From Sphingobacterium sp. CZ-UAM (GTDB lineage: Bacteria; Bacteroidota; Bacteroidia; Sphingobacteriales; Sphingobacteriaceae): 64,000 nt of DNA. The stretch lies in assembly GCF_002000245.1 (NCBI RefSeq), contig NZ_MTCM01000002.1:248001-312000 (forward strand). The letters run 5' to 3'. A model generated the notes under the pieces. It was not told the DNA's origin, ran no database searches, and saw only the letters and a program-made list of their open reading frames with translations. Shown one piece after another: positions 46,779 through 56,037 of the stretch (positions are counted from its first letter, which is position 1; every line of letters begins with the position of its first letter). The position numbers and the translations under genes are program-made.

Positions 46779-46881
46779 ATTTCGCTATTGATACTACGGT
46801 ATTATTGGTATGCAAACTAATCTGTTGGATTATGGCCCTTTAATGTTATAACCATAAAATTAACCATTTAGAAAACACAAT

Positions 46882-47229
46882 ATGACACTAAAAATTATTA
46901 ATGCTGCACTAATGATCATTGCCATATTTATGGGCCTTAAACAAGGATGGGCAATGCTTTCGGGCAAATCAGAAATGATAGCAATGTTTGGCAAATGGAA
47001 CATCGGTAAAACAGGCTTGATGGTTATCGGGGCTACAACTATGCTAAGCGCACTGCTTATTATTTTTCCAAAAACCTTTATTTGGGGAAATTTCTTAATG
47101 GCAGCAGGTATTTTAATGATCATATGCCTTCACCTGCTTGATAGAGATCTAAAAGGCATGGCAATAGAATTACCATTTCTTTTGCTGAATCTTATCATTA
47201 TTTATTTGCAGCATCCGTTGAAAGGATAG
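46882..47229 (+). CDS. Small DoxX-like membrane protein
   Basis: A 115-aa integral membrane protein with four hydrophobic segments at roughly residues 5-22, 43-62, 66-84 and 91-110. The layout and sequence ('MGLKQGWAMLSGKSEM', 'WNIGKTGLMVIGATTMLSALL') fit DoxX-like four-helix proteins found beside oxidoreductases. No catalytic residues are evident. It lies between the SDR and NmrA-like genes, which may point to a shared redox or electrophile response (inference). Confidence 0.75.
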   Translation: MTLKIINAALMIIAIFMGLKQGWAMLSGKSEMIAMFGKWNIGKTGLMVIGATTMLSALLIIFPKTFIWGNFLMAAGILMIICLHLLDRDLKGMAIELPFLLLNLIIIYLQHPLKG

Positions 47230-47542
47230 CCTAATAACAGTTTGGCAAACTTTAGGATCCCAGCCCTTATTTTCGAAACGGATTTTTAGGATTTCAATAG
47301 TGATTTAAAATGGTAAGCGAGAATATGTCTATTCCATAAGGGGCAAAAATGTATGCTATTTAAATGACATTTCATGGTTTTCACTATATATAGTGAAAAC
47401 TAAGATGAAATCGCTTTATTTCATGAACTATTAAATTGATGCATTTTTTAAAAGTCTGATTATTTGACAGTTGTTTCTTTTGGACTCACTGTTGTTCCAG
47501 TCACCATATACAAAGAATTGATAAATTTTAAATTTAAAAAAA
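47230..47542 (+). promoter_or_regulatory. Upstream region of the NmrA-like gene with palindromes
   Basis: A 313-bp spacer without a coding frame. It contains a 24-bp perfect palindrome (47377-47400), an adjacent 7-bp inverted repeat ATGAAAT/ATTTCAT (47405-47411 and 47418-47424), and an extra ATTTCATG copy just before the palindrome. This clustering suggests an operator region. Confidence 0.6.
47377..47400. promoter_or_regulatory. Perfect 24-bp palindrome, candidate operator
   Basis: The sequence GTTTTCACTATA is followed immediately by its exact reverse complement. It is 143 bp upstream of the NmrA-like start. The absence of a loop and of a T tract argues for a protein-binding site rather than a terminator. 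HxlR-, TetR- or PadR-type repressors bind sites of such form, but no such regulator is in the window. Confidence 0.7.
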
Positions 47543-48295
47543 ATGAAGATTTTAGTTATTGGAGGCACAGGATTGATTGGAACAAAAACTGTTGCTAAGT
47601 TGAGAACACTGGGGCATGAAGTCATTGCAGCATCCCCGAATACCGGTATAAATACGATTACGGGCGAAGGCTTAGCAGAGGCTGTGAACGGAGCCGAAGT
47701 TGTGATTGACCTAGCCAATTCACCATCATTTGCAGATAAGGATGTGATGGAGTTTTTTGAGACTTCTGGAAAAAATTTGCTGGCGGCCGAAATTAATGCT
47801 GGAGTTAAACATCATATTGCATTGTCTGTTGTCGGTACGGGCCGCCTCCAGGCAAGTGGATATTTTAGGGCAAAGCAAGTACAAGAGGATCTTATTGTCA
47901 AATCGGGCATTCCCTACACGATTATTCATTCCACGCAATTTTTGGAATTTTTAGGGGGCATCGTTGCTTCTGCACAGGATGGCGATGTGATCAATCTGTC
48001 GACTGCTAAAATACAACCGATCGCAGCCGAAGACGTTTCTTCTTTTGTGACCGAATTCGCACTTGGCCAACCTATGAATGGCATCGTCGAAATTGGTGGC
48101 CCCGAACAATTTGAACTTGCGGGCCTGGTGCAACAATATTTGCTCAAAACACAAAACCCCAAAAAAGTTGTTGGAAGTAAAGATGCCTTATATTTTGGTG
48201 CGCCCTTGGAAGAATTAACCTTAGTGCCTTCTGTGGATGCAAAATTGGGTAAGCTGACCTTTGAAGAATGGTTTCGCCTTATTGCTCAAAAATAA
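47543..48295 (+). CDS. NmrA-like NAD(P)-binding protein (atypical SDR)
   Basis: A 250-aa Rossmann protein starting 'MKILVIGGTGLIGTKTV', with the GxxGxxG dinucleotide motif of atypical SDRs. 'ADKDVMEFFETSGKNLLAAE' and 'HIALSVVGTGRLQASGYFRAK' correspond to the NmrA/azoreductase-like subgroup, and the classical YxxxK site is shifted or absent. Such proteins act as redox sensors or as NAD(P)H-dependent reductases. Its upstream palindromes suggest regulated expression. Substrate and direction are unknown. Confidence 0.88.
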   Translation: MKILVIGGTGLIGTKTVAKLRTLGHEVIAASPNTGINTITGEGLAEAVNGAEVVIDLANSPSFADKDVMEFFETSGKNLLAAEINAGVKHHIALSVVGTGRLQASGYFRAKQVQEDLIVKSGIPYTIIHSTQFLEFLGGIVASAQDGDVINLSTAKIQPIAAEDVSSFVTEFALGQPMNGIVEIGGPEQFELAGLVQQYLLKTQNPKKVVGSKDALYFGAPLEELTLVPSVDAKLGKLTFEEWFRLIAQK

Positions 48296-48371
48296 ATATA
48301 TTCTGATCCAAGGGCAGGCAATGTCCTTGGATTTTGAAGCCTATCTATCCCATCTTAACAAGATTATAACA

Positions 48372-49043
48372 ATGAAGAGTTTTTATAACACCTTTACGAG
48401 CTCGTTGGGCCGAAAATTTACAATGGCATTGAGCGGACTGTTCCTTATCAGTTTTTTGCTGGTGCATATGTCGGTCAATGCACTCATATTTTATAATGAT
48501 GGTGGAGCAACGTTTACAATTGGTGCACATTTTATGGCCACAAATCCCGTGATCAGGACCTTGGAAATCGTTCTTATTGTTGGATTTGTTCTCCATATCG
48601 TGCAAGGTCTTCTATTGTGGAAAAAAAATAGGGACGCGCGCCCCATCAAATATGCCTATCCATTGGCTACGCCTAAAATAAAATGGTATAGTAAGAGTAT
48701 GACCTTGCTGGGGACACTTTTGCTTCTGTTTTTAGTTATACACACGTCCAACTTTTGGATACCAAATCGTATTCACCAGTTTCGTTATGATGAGGAACTG
48801 CCACTTTATGAAATGATGCTGGAGAAGTTTAGCAACCCGCTGGAAGTATTGGTTTATTTATTTGGTTGTGTCTCCCTGTTCTGGCACCTCTTGCATGGTT
48901 TTACCAGTGCTTTTACTTCGCTTGGACTATCGCATCGGCGGTACAACCGTTTTATAAAATGGATGGGGACGAGCTTTTCGGTAATTGTGCCGCTTGTATT
49001 ATTCTTGATGCCACTGTCGATTTATTTTAAGTGGATAAATTGA
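48372..49043 (+). CDS. SdhC-like succinate dehydrogenase cytochrome b subunit, without SdhA/B nearby
   Basis: A 223-aa membrane protein of the b558-type SdhC family. I chose the ATG that opens 'MKSFYNTFTSSLGRKFTMAL'. An upstream in-frame start would overlap the NmrA-like gene and add a non-homologous leader. Five hydrophobic segments are visible, with candidate heme-ligand His residues in 'SFLLVHMSVN', 'VGFVLHIVQG', 'LFLVIHTSNF' and 'LFWHLLHGFTSAF'. Normally sdhA and sdhB follow directly, but here a sigma-54 activator follows. It may be a second, orphan copy that pairs with a distant flavoprotein, or a divergent quinone-interacting protein. Confidence 0.85.
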   Translation: MKSFYNTFTSSLGRKFTMALSGLFLISFLLVHMSVNALIFYNDGGATFTIGAHFMATNPVIRTLEIVLIVGFVLHIVQGLLLWKKNRDARPIKYAYPLATPKIKWYSKSMTLLGTLLLLFLVIHTSNFWIPNRIHQFRYDEELPLYEMMLEKFSNPLEVLVYLFGCVSLFWHLLHGFTSAFTSLGLSHRRYNRFIKWMGTSFSVIVPLVLFLMPLSIYFKWIN

Positions 49044-49136
49044 TTAAACAGAATTGCGTATATTCGAACTATAGCCAACTGCATAAACACATCAGTAAAA
49101 ATGTAAGGGTACCGTCGTACCGCACTTCTGTATATC

Positions 49137-51770
49137 ATGAAAGCAAATAAAACAACCAGTCCTAAAAATGAAGTGTCCAAGCCCAACATCGCATATTACC
49201 AAAAAGAACGCGAGATACTATTAGCATTGGGCAATGATCTAACTAAAGTTCGAGATAAAAATGATCTCATTCGGCTTTTTAAGGAAGGTATAAAAGGCTT
49301 ATACTTTATTACCCATACCATTGTTACGACCATCGATTACAAAGACGACACCTACAGCCCCTTTCTTGTTGACAATGATGGGTCCCCGATTCGGGATCAT
49401 CCACGTTATGCAGAAATGATAAAAGCCCGTTTTCCCCTTAATGAACCATTTATTCAGCGTGTATTGAATTCATGCGAGCCAGTTTCATTCGTATTATCGG
49501 ATATCATGGATGATCCCAGAAGTCCAAAATTTCTGCGCGTCAATTATGAAAAAGGTGTACGTGAAATTTTAATGGCCAAATTGATGCGTGAGGGACACGC
49601 TATCGGCTTCCTTCATATTTATACCGATAAAATAAATGGCTTTAGCCAGAATTTCAGAGATGTCATCATTGGTATTATTCCACAGATATCGAGTGCGGTT
49701 TCCAATATTATAAAAAACGAAGAGCTGCTAAAAAGGGAAAAGGAGAAGACTTTTCTGCTCGAATTCAGTAGCCGAATGGCCGCTGTTCGGACCAAGGAAG
49801 AGTTAACGGAGACTGTTCGCGATGTCTTGAAGCAACTTAGCCCGACAGGAAGTTTTGTCGTTCGGCGAATCTGTGGTGATACGAAATCTTTTACAGAACC
49901 CTATATTTATGACTTCGGAACGCATCCCGTACCGAAAAACAGAGTGAATTGGTTTCAACAATTACCCCTCAATGATGGTTTACAGAATCGCATTTTAACG
50001 AGTGCCATACCTTTGTTATTTAGTGTAGACCGGGAAGTGCAGCGTGGTATTTCCTCAGGTTATCTCCAGTATTGGAAGTCTTTGGGGATAGCGACATTTA
50101 CGGGGATACGTTTGCGGAATGGTGAGACAAATTTAGGTCTGTTGTTATTGGAGACAGCCGAAATTAACATCCCCTTACTCCAGAGCATTTGTGCGCAGAT
50201 CTCAACAGCTATTTCCAATACGCTAGCGAATGAACAACTTGTTAAAAAGCAGGAAGAGCAATCTTTTTTATTAGATTTCAGCAATGATATTACCCAACTG
50301 CGGACAAAGCAAGATCTTCAGTCAGCTATCAGTCGCGTTTTGGACAAAACCCTGTCCACCCGGTTGTCCATGATTCGTGTGATCGAAGCCGATGGTATCC
50401 ACTTATCTCCTTTTATGTATGATGCCACACTGTTTGCCGATGCAAAATCCGATTTTGATAAATTGGCAAGCAACCCGATTACAATTAATGAACTATATAC
50501 TGCGCAAATATTGGCCAGCAAGGAAGGGCTGGTATTCAATGTTGAGGAGGAAATTAAAAAAGGAAACGACTATGCCCGATTATGGAAGACCACAGGGCGA
50601 AGGAATATGTATGGCCTGCCTTTGCGCATCGGTGAAAAAAATATCGGTACGATATGGTTGTTGGCGGATCAGCTTAATAAAATGCTAATTAAAGGCATCT
50701 GTTCACAGATTTCAATCGCTATTGATAATATCCGTGCTAATGAGCAACTATTGGCCTATAAAAAGAACCTGGAAATAGAAAATGATTACCTAAAAGAGCA
50801 GATCAAAACTATTTACAATTTTTCTGAAATCATCGGAAGTGGAGAAGCTATGCAGCAGGTATATCACCTGATGTCGCTCGTTGCAGGTACCGGCACTACC
50901 GTCTTGATAACGGGGGAAACCGGGACTGGAAAGGAGTTGGTCGCCCGGGGTATACATATATCCTCGGATCGAAAAGATAAAGTCATGGTAAAGGTAAATT
51001 GCGCGGCTTTGCCAGCCCATCTGATCGAAAGCGAATTATTCGGACACGAAAAAGGCGCATTTACAGGCGCCGTGGAACGCCGTATCGGTAAATTTGAACT
51101 GGCACATCAAAGTACACTTTTTTTGGATGAGATCGGAGAACTTCCCTTAGAAGCGCAATCAAAATTGTTGCGGATTATTCAGGAACGCGAATTGGAAAGG
51201 ATCGGTGGGCAGCAGACCATAAAGATTGACGTCCGGCTTATTGCGGCGACCAACCGTAATTTGGAAGAAGAGGTAAAGGCAGGACGTTTTCGGGCCGACC
51301 TGTATTTCAGGCTCAATGTATTTCCTATACACCTACCGCCGCTACGTGAGCGAGTGGAAGATATCCCCCAGCTTACCGACTTTTTTATGCAGAAATATAG
51401 TCGCAATACAGGGCGTAAAATGAAGAAGATAGGATCAAAAGTAATTCAGCAATTGCGTAGCTATAGCTGGCCCGGAAATGTGCGCGAACTCGAACATTTG
51501 ATTGAAAGGACAATTCTTTTGACCACAACTGCAGAGATTGATTATGTTTATCTCCCTAAGGTGCATGCCGAGTCTGGACAGGAAGAACTGCCGTATTTAA
51601 ATTATTCACTCGATGAATTGGAACGCAATTATATTATCCAGGTTTTAAAGCGTTGTGCGGGGAAGATTTCGGGTCCGGGTAGTGCATCAGAAATTCTGCA
51701 GATTCCCGGCAACACCCTACATTCAAAAATGAAAAAACTAAATATTCGAAAGAGCGAGTATTTTACCTGA
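49137..51770 (+). CDS. Sigma-54-dependent transcriptional activator with tandem GAF domains
   Basis: An 877-aa enhancer-binding protein. The N-terminal 560 residues contain three GAF-like units (about 25-195, 200-360 and 370-540); the linkers between them repeat 'FLLEFS/FLLDFS' and 'IVRTKEEL/QLRTKQDL'-like text. The AAA+ domain has Walker A 'GETGTGKE', the sigma-54 contact loop 'GAFTGAVE', Walker B 'STLFLDEIGEL' and arginine-finger region 'FRADLYFRLNVFPI'. A Fis-type HTH ends the protein ('SASEILQIPGNTLHSKMKKL'). There is no receiver, so it is likely to be controlled by small molecules or redox via GAF. Bestrophin follows by 31 bp and is a potential target. Confidence 0.94.
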   Translation: MKANKTTSPKNEVSKPNIAYYQKEREILLALGNDLTKVRDKNDLIRLFKEGIKGLYFITHTIVTTIDYKDDTYSPFLVDNDGSPIRDHPRYAEMIKARFPLNEPFIQRVLNSCEPVSFVLSDIMDDPRSPKFLRVNYEKGVREILMAKLMREGHAIGFLHIYTDKINGFSQNFRDVIIGIIPQISSAVSNIIKNEELLKREKEKTFLLEFSSRMAAVRTKEELTETVRDVLKQLSPTGSFVVRRICGDTKSFTEPYIYDFGTHPVPKNRVNWFQQLPLNDGLQNRILTSAIPLLFSVDREVQRGISSGYLQYWKSLGIATFTGIRLRNGETNLGLLLLETAEINIPLLQSICAQISTAISNTLANEQLVKKQEEQSFLLDFSNDITQLRTKQDLQSAISRVLDKTLSTRLSMIRVIEADGIHLSPFMYDATLFADAKSDFDKLASNPITINELYTAQILASKEGLVFNVEEEIKKGNDYARLWKTTGRRNMYGLPLRIGEKNIGTIWLLADQLNKMLIKGICSQISIAIDNIRANEQLLAYKKNLEIENDYLKEQIKTIYNFSEIIGSGEAMQQVYHLMSLVAGTGTTVLITGETGTGKELVARGIHISSDRKDKVMVKVNCAALPAHLIESELFGHEKGAFTGAVERRIGKFELAHQSTLFLDEIGELPLEAQSKLLRIIQERELERIGGQQTIKIDVRLIAATNRNLEEEVKAGRFRADLYFRLNVFPIHLPPLRERVEDIPQLTDFFMQKYSRNTGRKMKKIGSKVIQQLRSYSWPGNVRELEHLIERTILLTTTAEIDYVYLPKVHAESGQEELPYLNYSLDELERNYIIQVLKRCAGKISGPGSASEILQIPGNTLHSKMKKLNIRKSEYFT

Positions 51771-51801
51771 TTGATTATCATTTTTTATAAGATATTGAAC
51801 G

Positions 51802-52809
51802 ATGTATATTGGAAGAACCTATAAAATAACCGAATTTCTTTTCTGGACGCGACGGAACCTGTTTTTGTTGCTCTTGATCAGTATTGTTCCAGTTGTGTTG
51901 TATGAATTATTGGGCCTTCAATGGCTGGTAGTACCCTGGCCAATAGTAGCGTTTTTAGGAACAGCAACAGCCTTTGTCGTCGGATTTAAAAACCAGCAGA
52001 CGTATAATAGGACGTGGGAGGCACGTGACATTTGGGGACTCAAGATCGGCATGAGCAGGGCTTGGGCAATAATGTGCCGCGATTTTATCAAAGACCGCTA
52101 TATTGCGCGGGAGATTGCATTTCGCCATTTGGCATGGCTCACATTGCTGCGGTATGAGTTACGCTCCAAGCGGGCTTGGGAAAATATTGATAAGTCTTAT
52201 AATCGCGAATACGCTAGCTTCTATACGATTCCAGAACGGGAAATAGCCTTGCCAACAGTGCTACAAAAATATATGAGTAATGATGAACTTGAAAAAGTGA
52301 TTTCTGCCAGTAATCCCCTGACACAGCTCATGAGTCTACAGAGCGCCGCACTGGTGAGCTTGTTTGATCGTGCTGAGCTTGACAATGCCCGTTTTTTCGA
52401 ACTACATAAATATTTGCGTGAATTTTCTACGCTACAAGCCAGAAGTGAAAAAATAAAAAATTTTCCTTATCCCAGACAATATGCAACTGTCAATCGGATA
52501 TTTGTTTGGCTTTTTTGTCTTCTGTTGCCTTTTGCTATGTTAAAGGAATTTAATTCATTTAATGAATTTACAACTGGATGGATGAAAGGCCACATGGTGT
52601 GGCTTGTCATACCATTTAGCATCATAATATCCTGGGTTTATACCTCATTAGATCAAGTGGGAGAGAGTACTGAAAATCCTTTTGAAGGCAGTCCCAATGA
52701 TATCCCGATTTCTCACATGTGCGATCATATTGAGAATGAGATAAGAGATATATGGGGAGATGCGAAACCTGCTCAGACGATTGTTAATCAAAGTAATATT
52801 ATGATGTGA
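51802..52809 (+). CDS. Bestrophin-like (UPF0187) membrane ion channel
   Basis: A 335-aa membrane protein of the bacterial bestrophin family, which forms pentameric ion channels. Two N-terminal hydrophobic segments (about residues 18-37 and 40-62) are followed by 'QQTYNRTWEARDIWGLKIG', the most conserved family stretch. The later pair of membrane segments starts 'VNRIFVWLFCLLLPFAML' and 'MVWLVIPFSIIISWVYTSLD'. The motif 'ENPFEGSPNDIPI' is the acidic C-terminal family signature. It starts 31 bp after the sigma-54 activator and probably shares its transcript. Ion selectivity cannot be told. Confidence 0.92.
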   Translation: MYIGRTYKITEFLFWTRRNLFLLLLISIVPVVLYELLGLQWLVVPWPIVAFLGTATAFVVGFKNQQTYNRTWEARDIWGLKIGMSRAWAIMCRDFIKDRYIAREIAFRHLAWLTLLRYELRSKRAWENIDKSYNREYASFYTIPEREIALPTVLQKYMSNDELEKVISASNPLTQLMSLQSAALVSLFDRAELDNARFFELHKYLREFSTLQARSEKIKNFPYPRQYATVNRIFVWLFCLLLPFAMLKEFNSFNEFTTGWMKGHMVWLVIPFSIIISWVYTSLDQVGESTENPFEGSPNDIPISHMCDHIENEIRDIWGDAKPAQTIVNQSNIMM

Positions 52810-52982
52810 TAGTAACAGATGATCTCCATAAATCAGGTCAAAATCTTGCCTCCAGATTCCGTAAAAACAGACTTTATTCGATTTGGTGATTTATACCCTG
52901 AGGTGTGGGATATCATACCACATAATATAAATGAATAGAAAAATTCAACAGGATCAATTGTCTAAAAATGAGGCTTTGAGAA

Positions 52983-53012
52983 TTGCTTTCTAAACTTTTT
53001 TTTCTATACTTG
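52983..53012 (+). promoter_or_regulatory. Candidate Bacteroidota promoter before the sigma remnant and GH116 gene
   Basis: TTG (52983-52985) and TATACTTG (53005-53012) are spaced by 19 bp, fitting -33/-7 with one mismatch in the -7 box. It precedes the truncated ECF sigma frame by 46 bp and may now drive the GH116 operon. Confidence 0.45.
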
Positions 53013-53058
53013 GGAAATTATAAATTCTAATCAAGTACCTTTTACGAGAAACATAGCT

Positions 53059-53271
53059 TTGAACCGAGACGATGTTGAACTGATTGAAGCGATCAATAAT
53101 GCGGATCCCATTGCCTTTAAAAAGCTGTTTGATACGTATTGGGAAAAAGTGTACCGAACAGCATTACAAAAACTCCCGACCGAAGAAGACGCTTCTGATA
53201 TTACGCAGGATGTCTTTTATATGATATGGAAAAATCGGGCTAACTGTGGCCAATTCCACAGAATGCAATAG
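53059..53271 (+). pseudogene. Truncated ECF sigma factor (region 2 only)
   Basis: A 70-codon frame, TTG start, beginning 'NRDDVELIEAINNADPIAF' and containing the ECF region 2 text 'FKKLFDTYWEKVYRTALQK' and 'DASDITQDVFYMIWKNR'. Immediately after this conserved helix the sequence changes to 'ANCGQFHRMQ' and stops. Region 2.3-2.4 and the whole of region 4 are missing, compared with the usual 180-190 residues. It is therefore a gene remnant or, less likely, a short sigma-like competitor. No FecR gene follows, and a GH116 gene begins 45 bp later. Confidence 0.85.
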
Positions 53272-53316
53272 ACAGAAACAAAAATTTACTTCCGCAAAAT
53301 CCCGGATGGTAATTCA

Positions 53317-56037
53317 ATGAAACGAATGGATAGAAGAAGCTTTTTTAAAAAAAACGGCTTACTGGGCTTAGCTGTGATAGCGAGTAGGTTTCCGGTATGG
53401 TCAAACTCCATGTTTGCCTGGGATAATCCCATACATAACATTCCGGAGGAAAAAAATATTGACAAACAATGGATCGCCTCTTTATATGAAAGAGGCGATA
53501 AGATTGTCTACAGCAAGAGCAAGAACGAATTACGTTATATTGGTATGCCGATAGGTGGTCTGCATGCAGGCACAGTTTATATCGGCGGCGATGGGCGTTT
53601 ATGGTTGTGGCAGATATTTAATACAGCTTATGACGGTGAACAGGAGGGAATAGAACCCAAAAATGTGCGGTGGAATAACGGTATGGAGCTTGTACATGTT
53701 CGCCCACGCGATGGTTCGGCCTATGTTGAGCCAGCTATTGCGGATAATCTCCGTAGTATGGAACAAGGGTTTGCTGTTTCCGTTTTTTTGAACGGTAAAC
53801 ATGTCGTCAAGGAACTGCGAGAAAATCATTGGGACGAAGTTCTTTTTGAGCCCACTTATCCGACTTGTCGTATAACCTATGTGAGTACTGATTTCCCCGT
53901 GGATGTAGTGCTCACTGCTTATTCGCCGTTTATTCCTCTGGATCAAGACAATTCTTCCTTACCCCTGACAACTTTGCACATCGAACTGCGCAACAAAGTG
54001 GAGACAGCCATTGAAGTAGTCCTTACGGGATGGATGGAAAATGGGGTACACAAAGGGCGTAAAGATTTTAAGGCGGTAAAAAAGGTGTCACAAGTCGTAG
54101 AAAGATCTGGTTTCAAAACGCTTAGCTACAGTTGCGATCAAGTGCCTGATATCGCCAAACAGGCCGGGGATTATGGGACAATGGCCTTTACCTGTATAGA
54201 CCCTAAGGCGGAAGCCGTGACGAGACTTAAGGACTGGCCAATTGTGCCGCAAAACGTACAACCTGACACTAATGATTCGGTAGTAGATTTTTCCGAATTT
54301 CAGGTAGGTGCTTTTACCGTACGGCGTACACTTAAAGTGAAAGAAAATAGTCATAGTTCTTTTGCCATTTCCTGGCATTTTAATAACCCTCATCCAAAGT
54401 TGCAGCAGCATATCAAAGATGCTAAAGATGGCTATTGGTATGGTACAAAATTTAAAGATGCAACGTCGGTGATAGCATATTATCTGACAAATAAGGAAAA
54501 ACTTGATGCAGAAACCTGGGCTTGGCAACAAACCTGGAATAATACAACACTGCCCCATTGGTTTATGGATCGGACATTTGTCAATATCGGCACGTTGGCT
54601 ACGGCAAATACCATGCGTTTCGCCTCCGGAAGGTTTTGGGGTTGGGAGGGTGTCGGATCTTGCGCGGGGACCTGTACCCATGTTTGGCAGTATGGACAGT
54701 CTATGGGACGCCTATTCCCTGATATTGAGCGCAATTTACGGGAGGTTACCGACCTGGGGGTGGGATTTCAGCCCGAAACCGGTGCAATTATCTTCCGGGC
54801 AGAATACGAAAAAAGGCCCGCCATCGATGGGCAGGCAGGTGTTATCCTGCGTTTTTATCGGGACCATCAGACCAGCAAGGACAGTACGTTTTTACAACGA
54901 AACTGGCCGAAACTGAAGCAGGCCGTCCAATTTATTCTTAACCAGGATAAAAATGCTGATGGAATGACCGATACACCAATGGAAAATACATTGGATGCGG
55001 TTTGGGAAGGTGAAATTGCCTGGATTGTGGGCCTATGTCTTGCAGCCGTGCAGTCCGCGGCGTATATGGCCAATGAAGTAGGCGATAAAAAATTTGAGCA
55101 GACCTGTTTGGATTATGTCAAAAAGGGAGCAGAAAATATGGATAAGGAGCTCTTTAATGGCGAGTACTATATCCATCGTCCGGACGCTGTGCTCGGAAGG
55201 AAGAAATTAGGATCGTATAATACCTGTCACATCGATCAGGTATATGGGCAGGCCTGGTGCTTTCAGGTCGATATGCCACGCATCAATAATAAGGAAAAAA
55301 CAATCTCCGCATTGAAAGCGTTATGGAAATATAATTTTACAATAGACGTAGGTCCATATATTAAGACACATGTTGGTGGCAGACCTTATGCGCTAGCTGG
55401 GGAGGGAGGAATGGTGTTGAATACCAACCCTAAAAACGAAGATAAAGCCTATGGTGATAATACCACTTGGCAACTGGGCTATTTTCATGAATGCATGAGT
55501 GGATTTGAACATCAGGTTGCAGCACATATGATGGCGGAGGGTATGACCGATGAAAGTCTAATACTTACTAGAGTAATACATGATCGTTATCATGCAGCAA
55601 AACGAAATCCATTTAATGAAATAGAATGCAGTGATCATTATGCACGTGCCATGGCAAGTTATGGTACATTTATCAATGCCTGTGGTTTCATTTACCATGG
55701 CCCCAAAGGGCGGATTGGTTTTGCACCCAAAATTGGGGCAGCTGACTTTAAAGCACCTTTTACAACAGCCATGGGTTGGGGAACTTATTCGCAACAAAAG
55801 CAGGCAGGAAAATGTGAGTGTCAGTTGACACTACATTATGGACAGTTGGTCCTCAACGAATTCCATTTGGGAAATTCCACTGATCTCGCTACTGATAAGA
55901 AAAAGGTAAGGGTTTTGCAGAACGAAAAGCCCATCGCAGTTGCCGAGTTAAAACGTACAAACGAACGTCTGGTCGTTGTTTTCAAGGATAAGCTGACTAT
56001 TAATAAAGGCGATAAATTAAAAATACAATGGTTATGA
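53317..56037 (+). CDS. Tat-exported GH116-family glycosidase
   Basis: A 906-aa enzyme of the GH116 family (non-lysosomal glucosylceramidase/beta-glucosidase type). 'MDRRSFFKKNGLLGLAVI' is a twin-arginine signal, so it is probably folded before export. The N-terminal beta domain (about 60-390) has 'LRYIGMPIGGLHAGTVYI'. The (alpha/alpha)6 catalytic domain has the family's 'CAGTCTHVWQYGQSMGRLFP', 'MENTLDAVWEGEIAWIVG' and 'CHIDQVYGQAWCFQV'. In the last motif Asp640 corresponds to the general acid of studied members; I do not assign the nucleophile. A lipoprotein of the RbsD fold overlaps the stop by 4 bp. The substrate is probably a beta-glucoside or beta-xyloside. Confidence 0.88.
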   Translation: MKRMDRRSFFKKNGLLGLAVIASRFPVWSNSMFAWDNPIHNIPEEKNIDKQWIASLYERGDKIVYSKSKNELRYIGMPIGGLHAGTVYIGGDGRLWLWQIFNTAYDGEQEGIEPKNVRWNNGMELVHVRPRDGSAYVEPAIADNLRSMEQGFAVSVFLNGKHVVKELRENHWDEVLFEPTYPTCRITYVSTDFPVDVVLTAYSPFIPLDQDNSSLPLTTLHIELRNKVETAIEVVLTGWMENGVHKGRKDFKAVKKVSQVVERSGFKTLSYSCDQVPDIAKQAGDYGTMAFTCIDPKAEAVTRLKDWPIVPQNVQPDTNDSVVDFSEFQVGAFTVRRTLKVKENSHSSFAISWHFNNPHPKLQQHIKDAKDGYWYGTKFKDATSVIAYYLTNKEKLDAETWAWQQTWNNTTLPHWFMDRTFVNIGTLATANTMRFASGRFWGWEGVGSCAGTCTHVWQYGQSMGRLFPDIERNLREVTDLGVGFQPETGAIIFRAEYEKRPAIDGQAGVILRFYRDHQTSKDSTFLQRNWPKLKQAVQFILNQDKNADGMTDTPMENTLDAVWEGEIAWIVGLCLAAVQSAAYMANEVGDKKFEQTCLDYVKKGAENMDKELFNGEYYIHRPDAVLGRKKLGSYNTCHIDQVYGQAWCFQVDMPRINNKEKTISALKALWKYNFTIDVGPYIKTHVGGRPYALAGEGGMVLNTNPKNEDKAYGDNTTWQLGYFHECMSGFEHQVAAHMMAEGMTDESLILTRVIHDRYHAAKRNPFNEIECSDHYARAMASYGTFINACGFIYHGPKGRIGFAPKIGAADFKAPFTTAMGWGTYSQQKQAGKCECQLTLHYGQLVLNEFHLGNSTDLATDKKKVRVLQNEKPIAVAELKRTNERLVVVFKDKLTINKGDKLKIQWL

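Noticed and set aside
48261-48371. 37-residue upstream extension of the SdhC-like protein
   Set aside because: It overlaps the NmrA-like gene and lacks similarity to SdhC N-termini; the ATG at 48372 starts at the family position.
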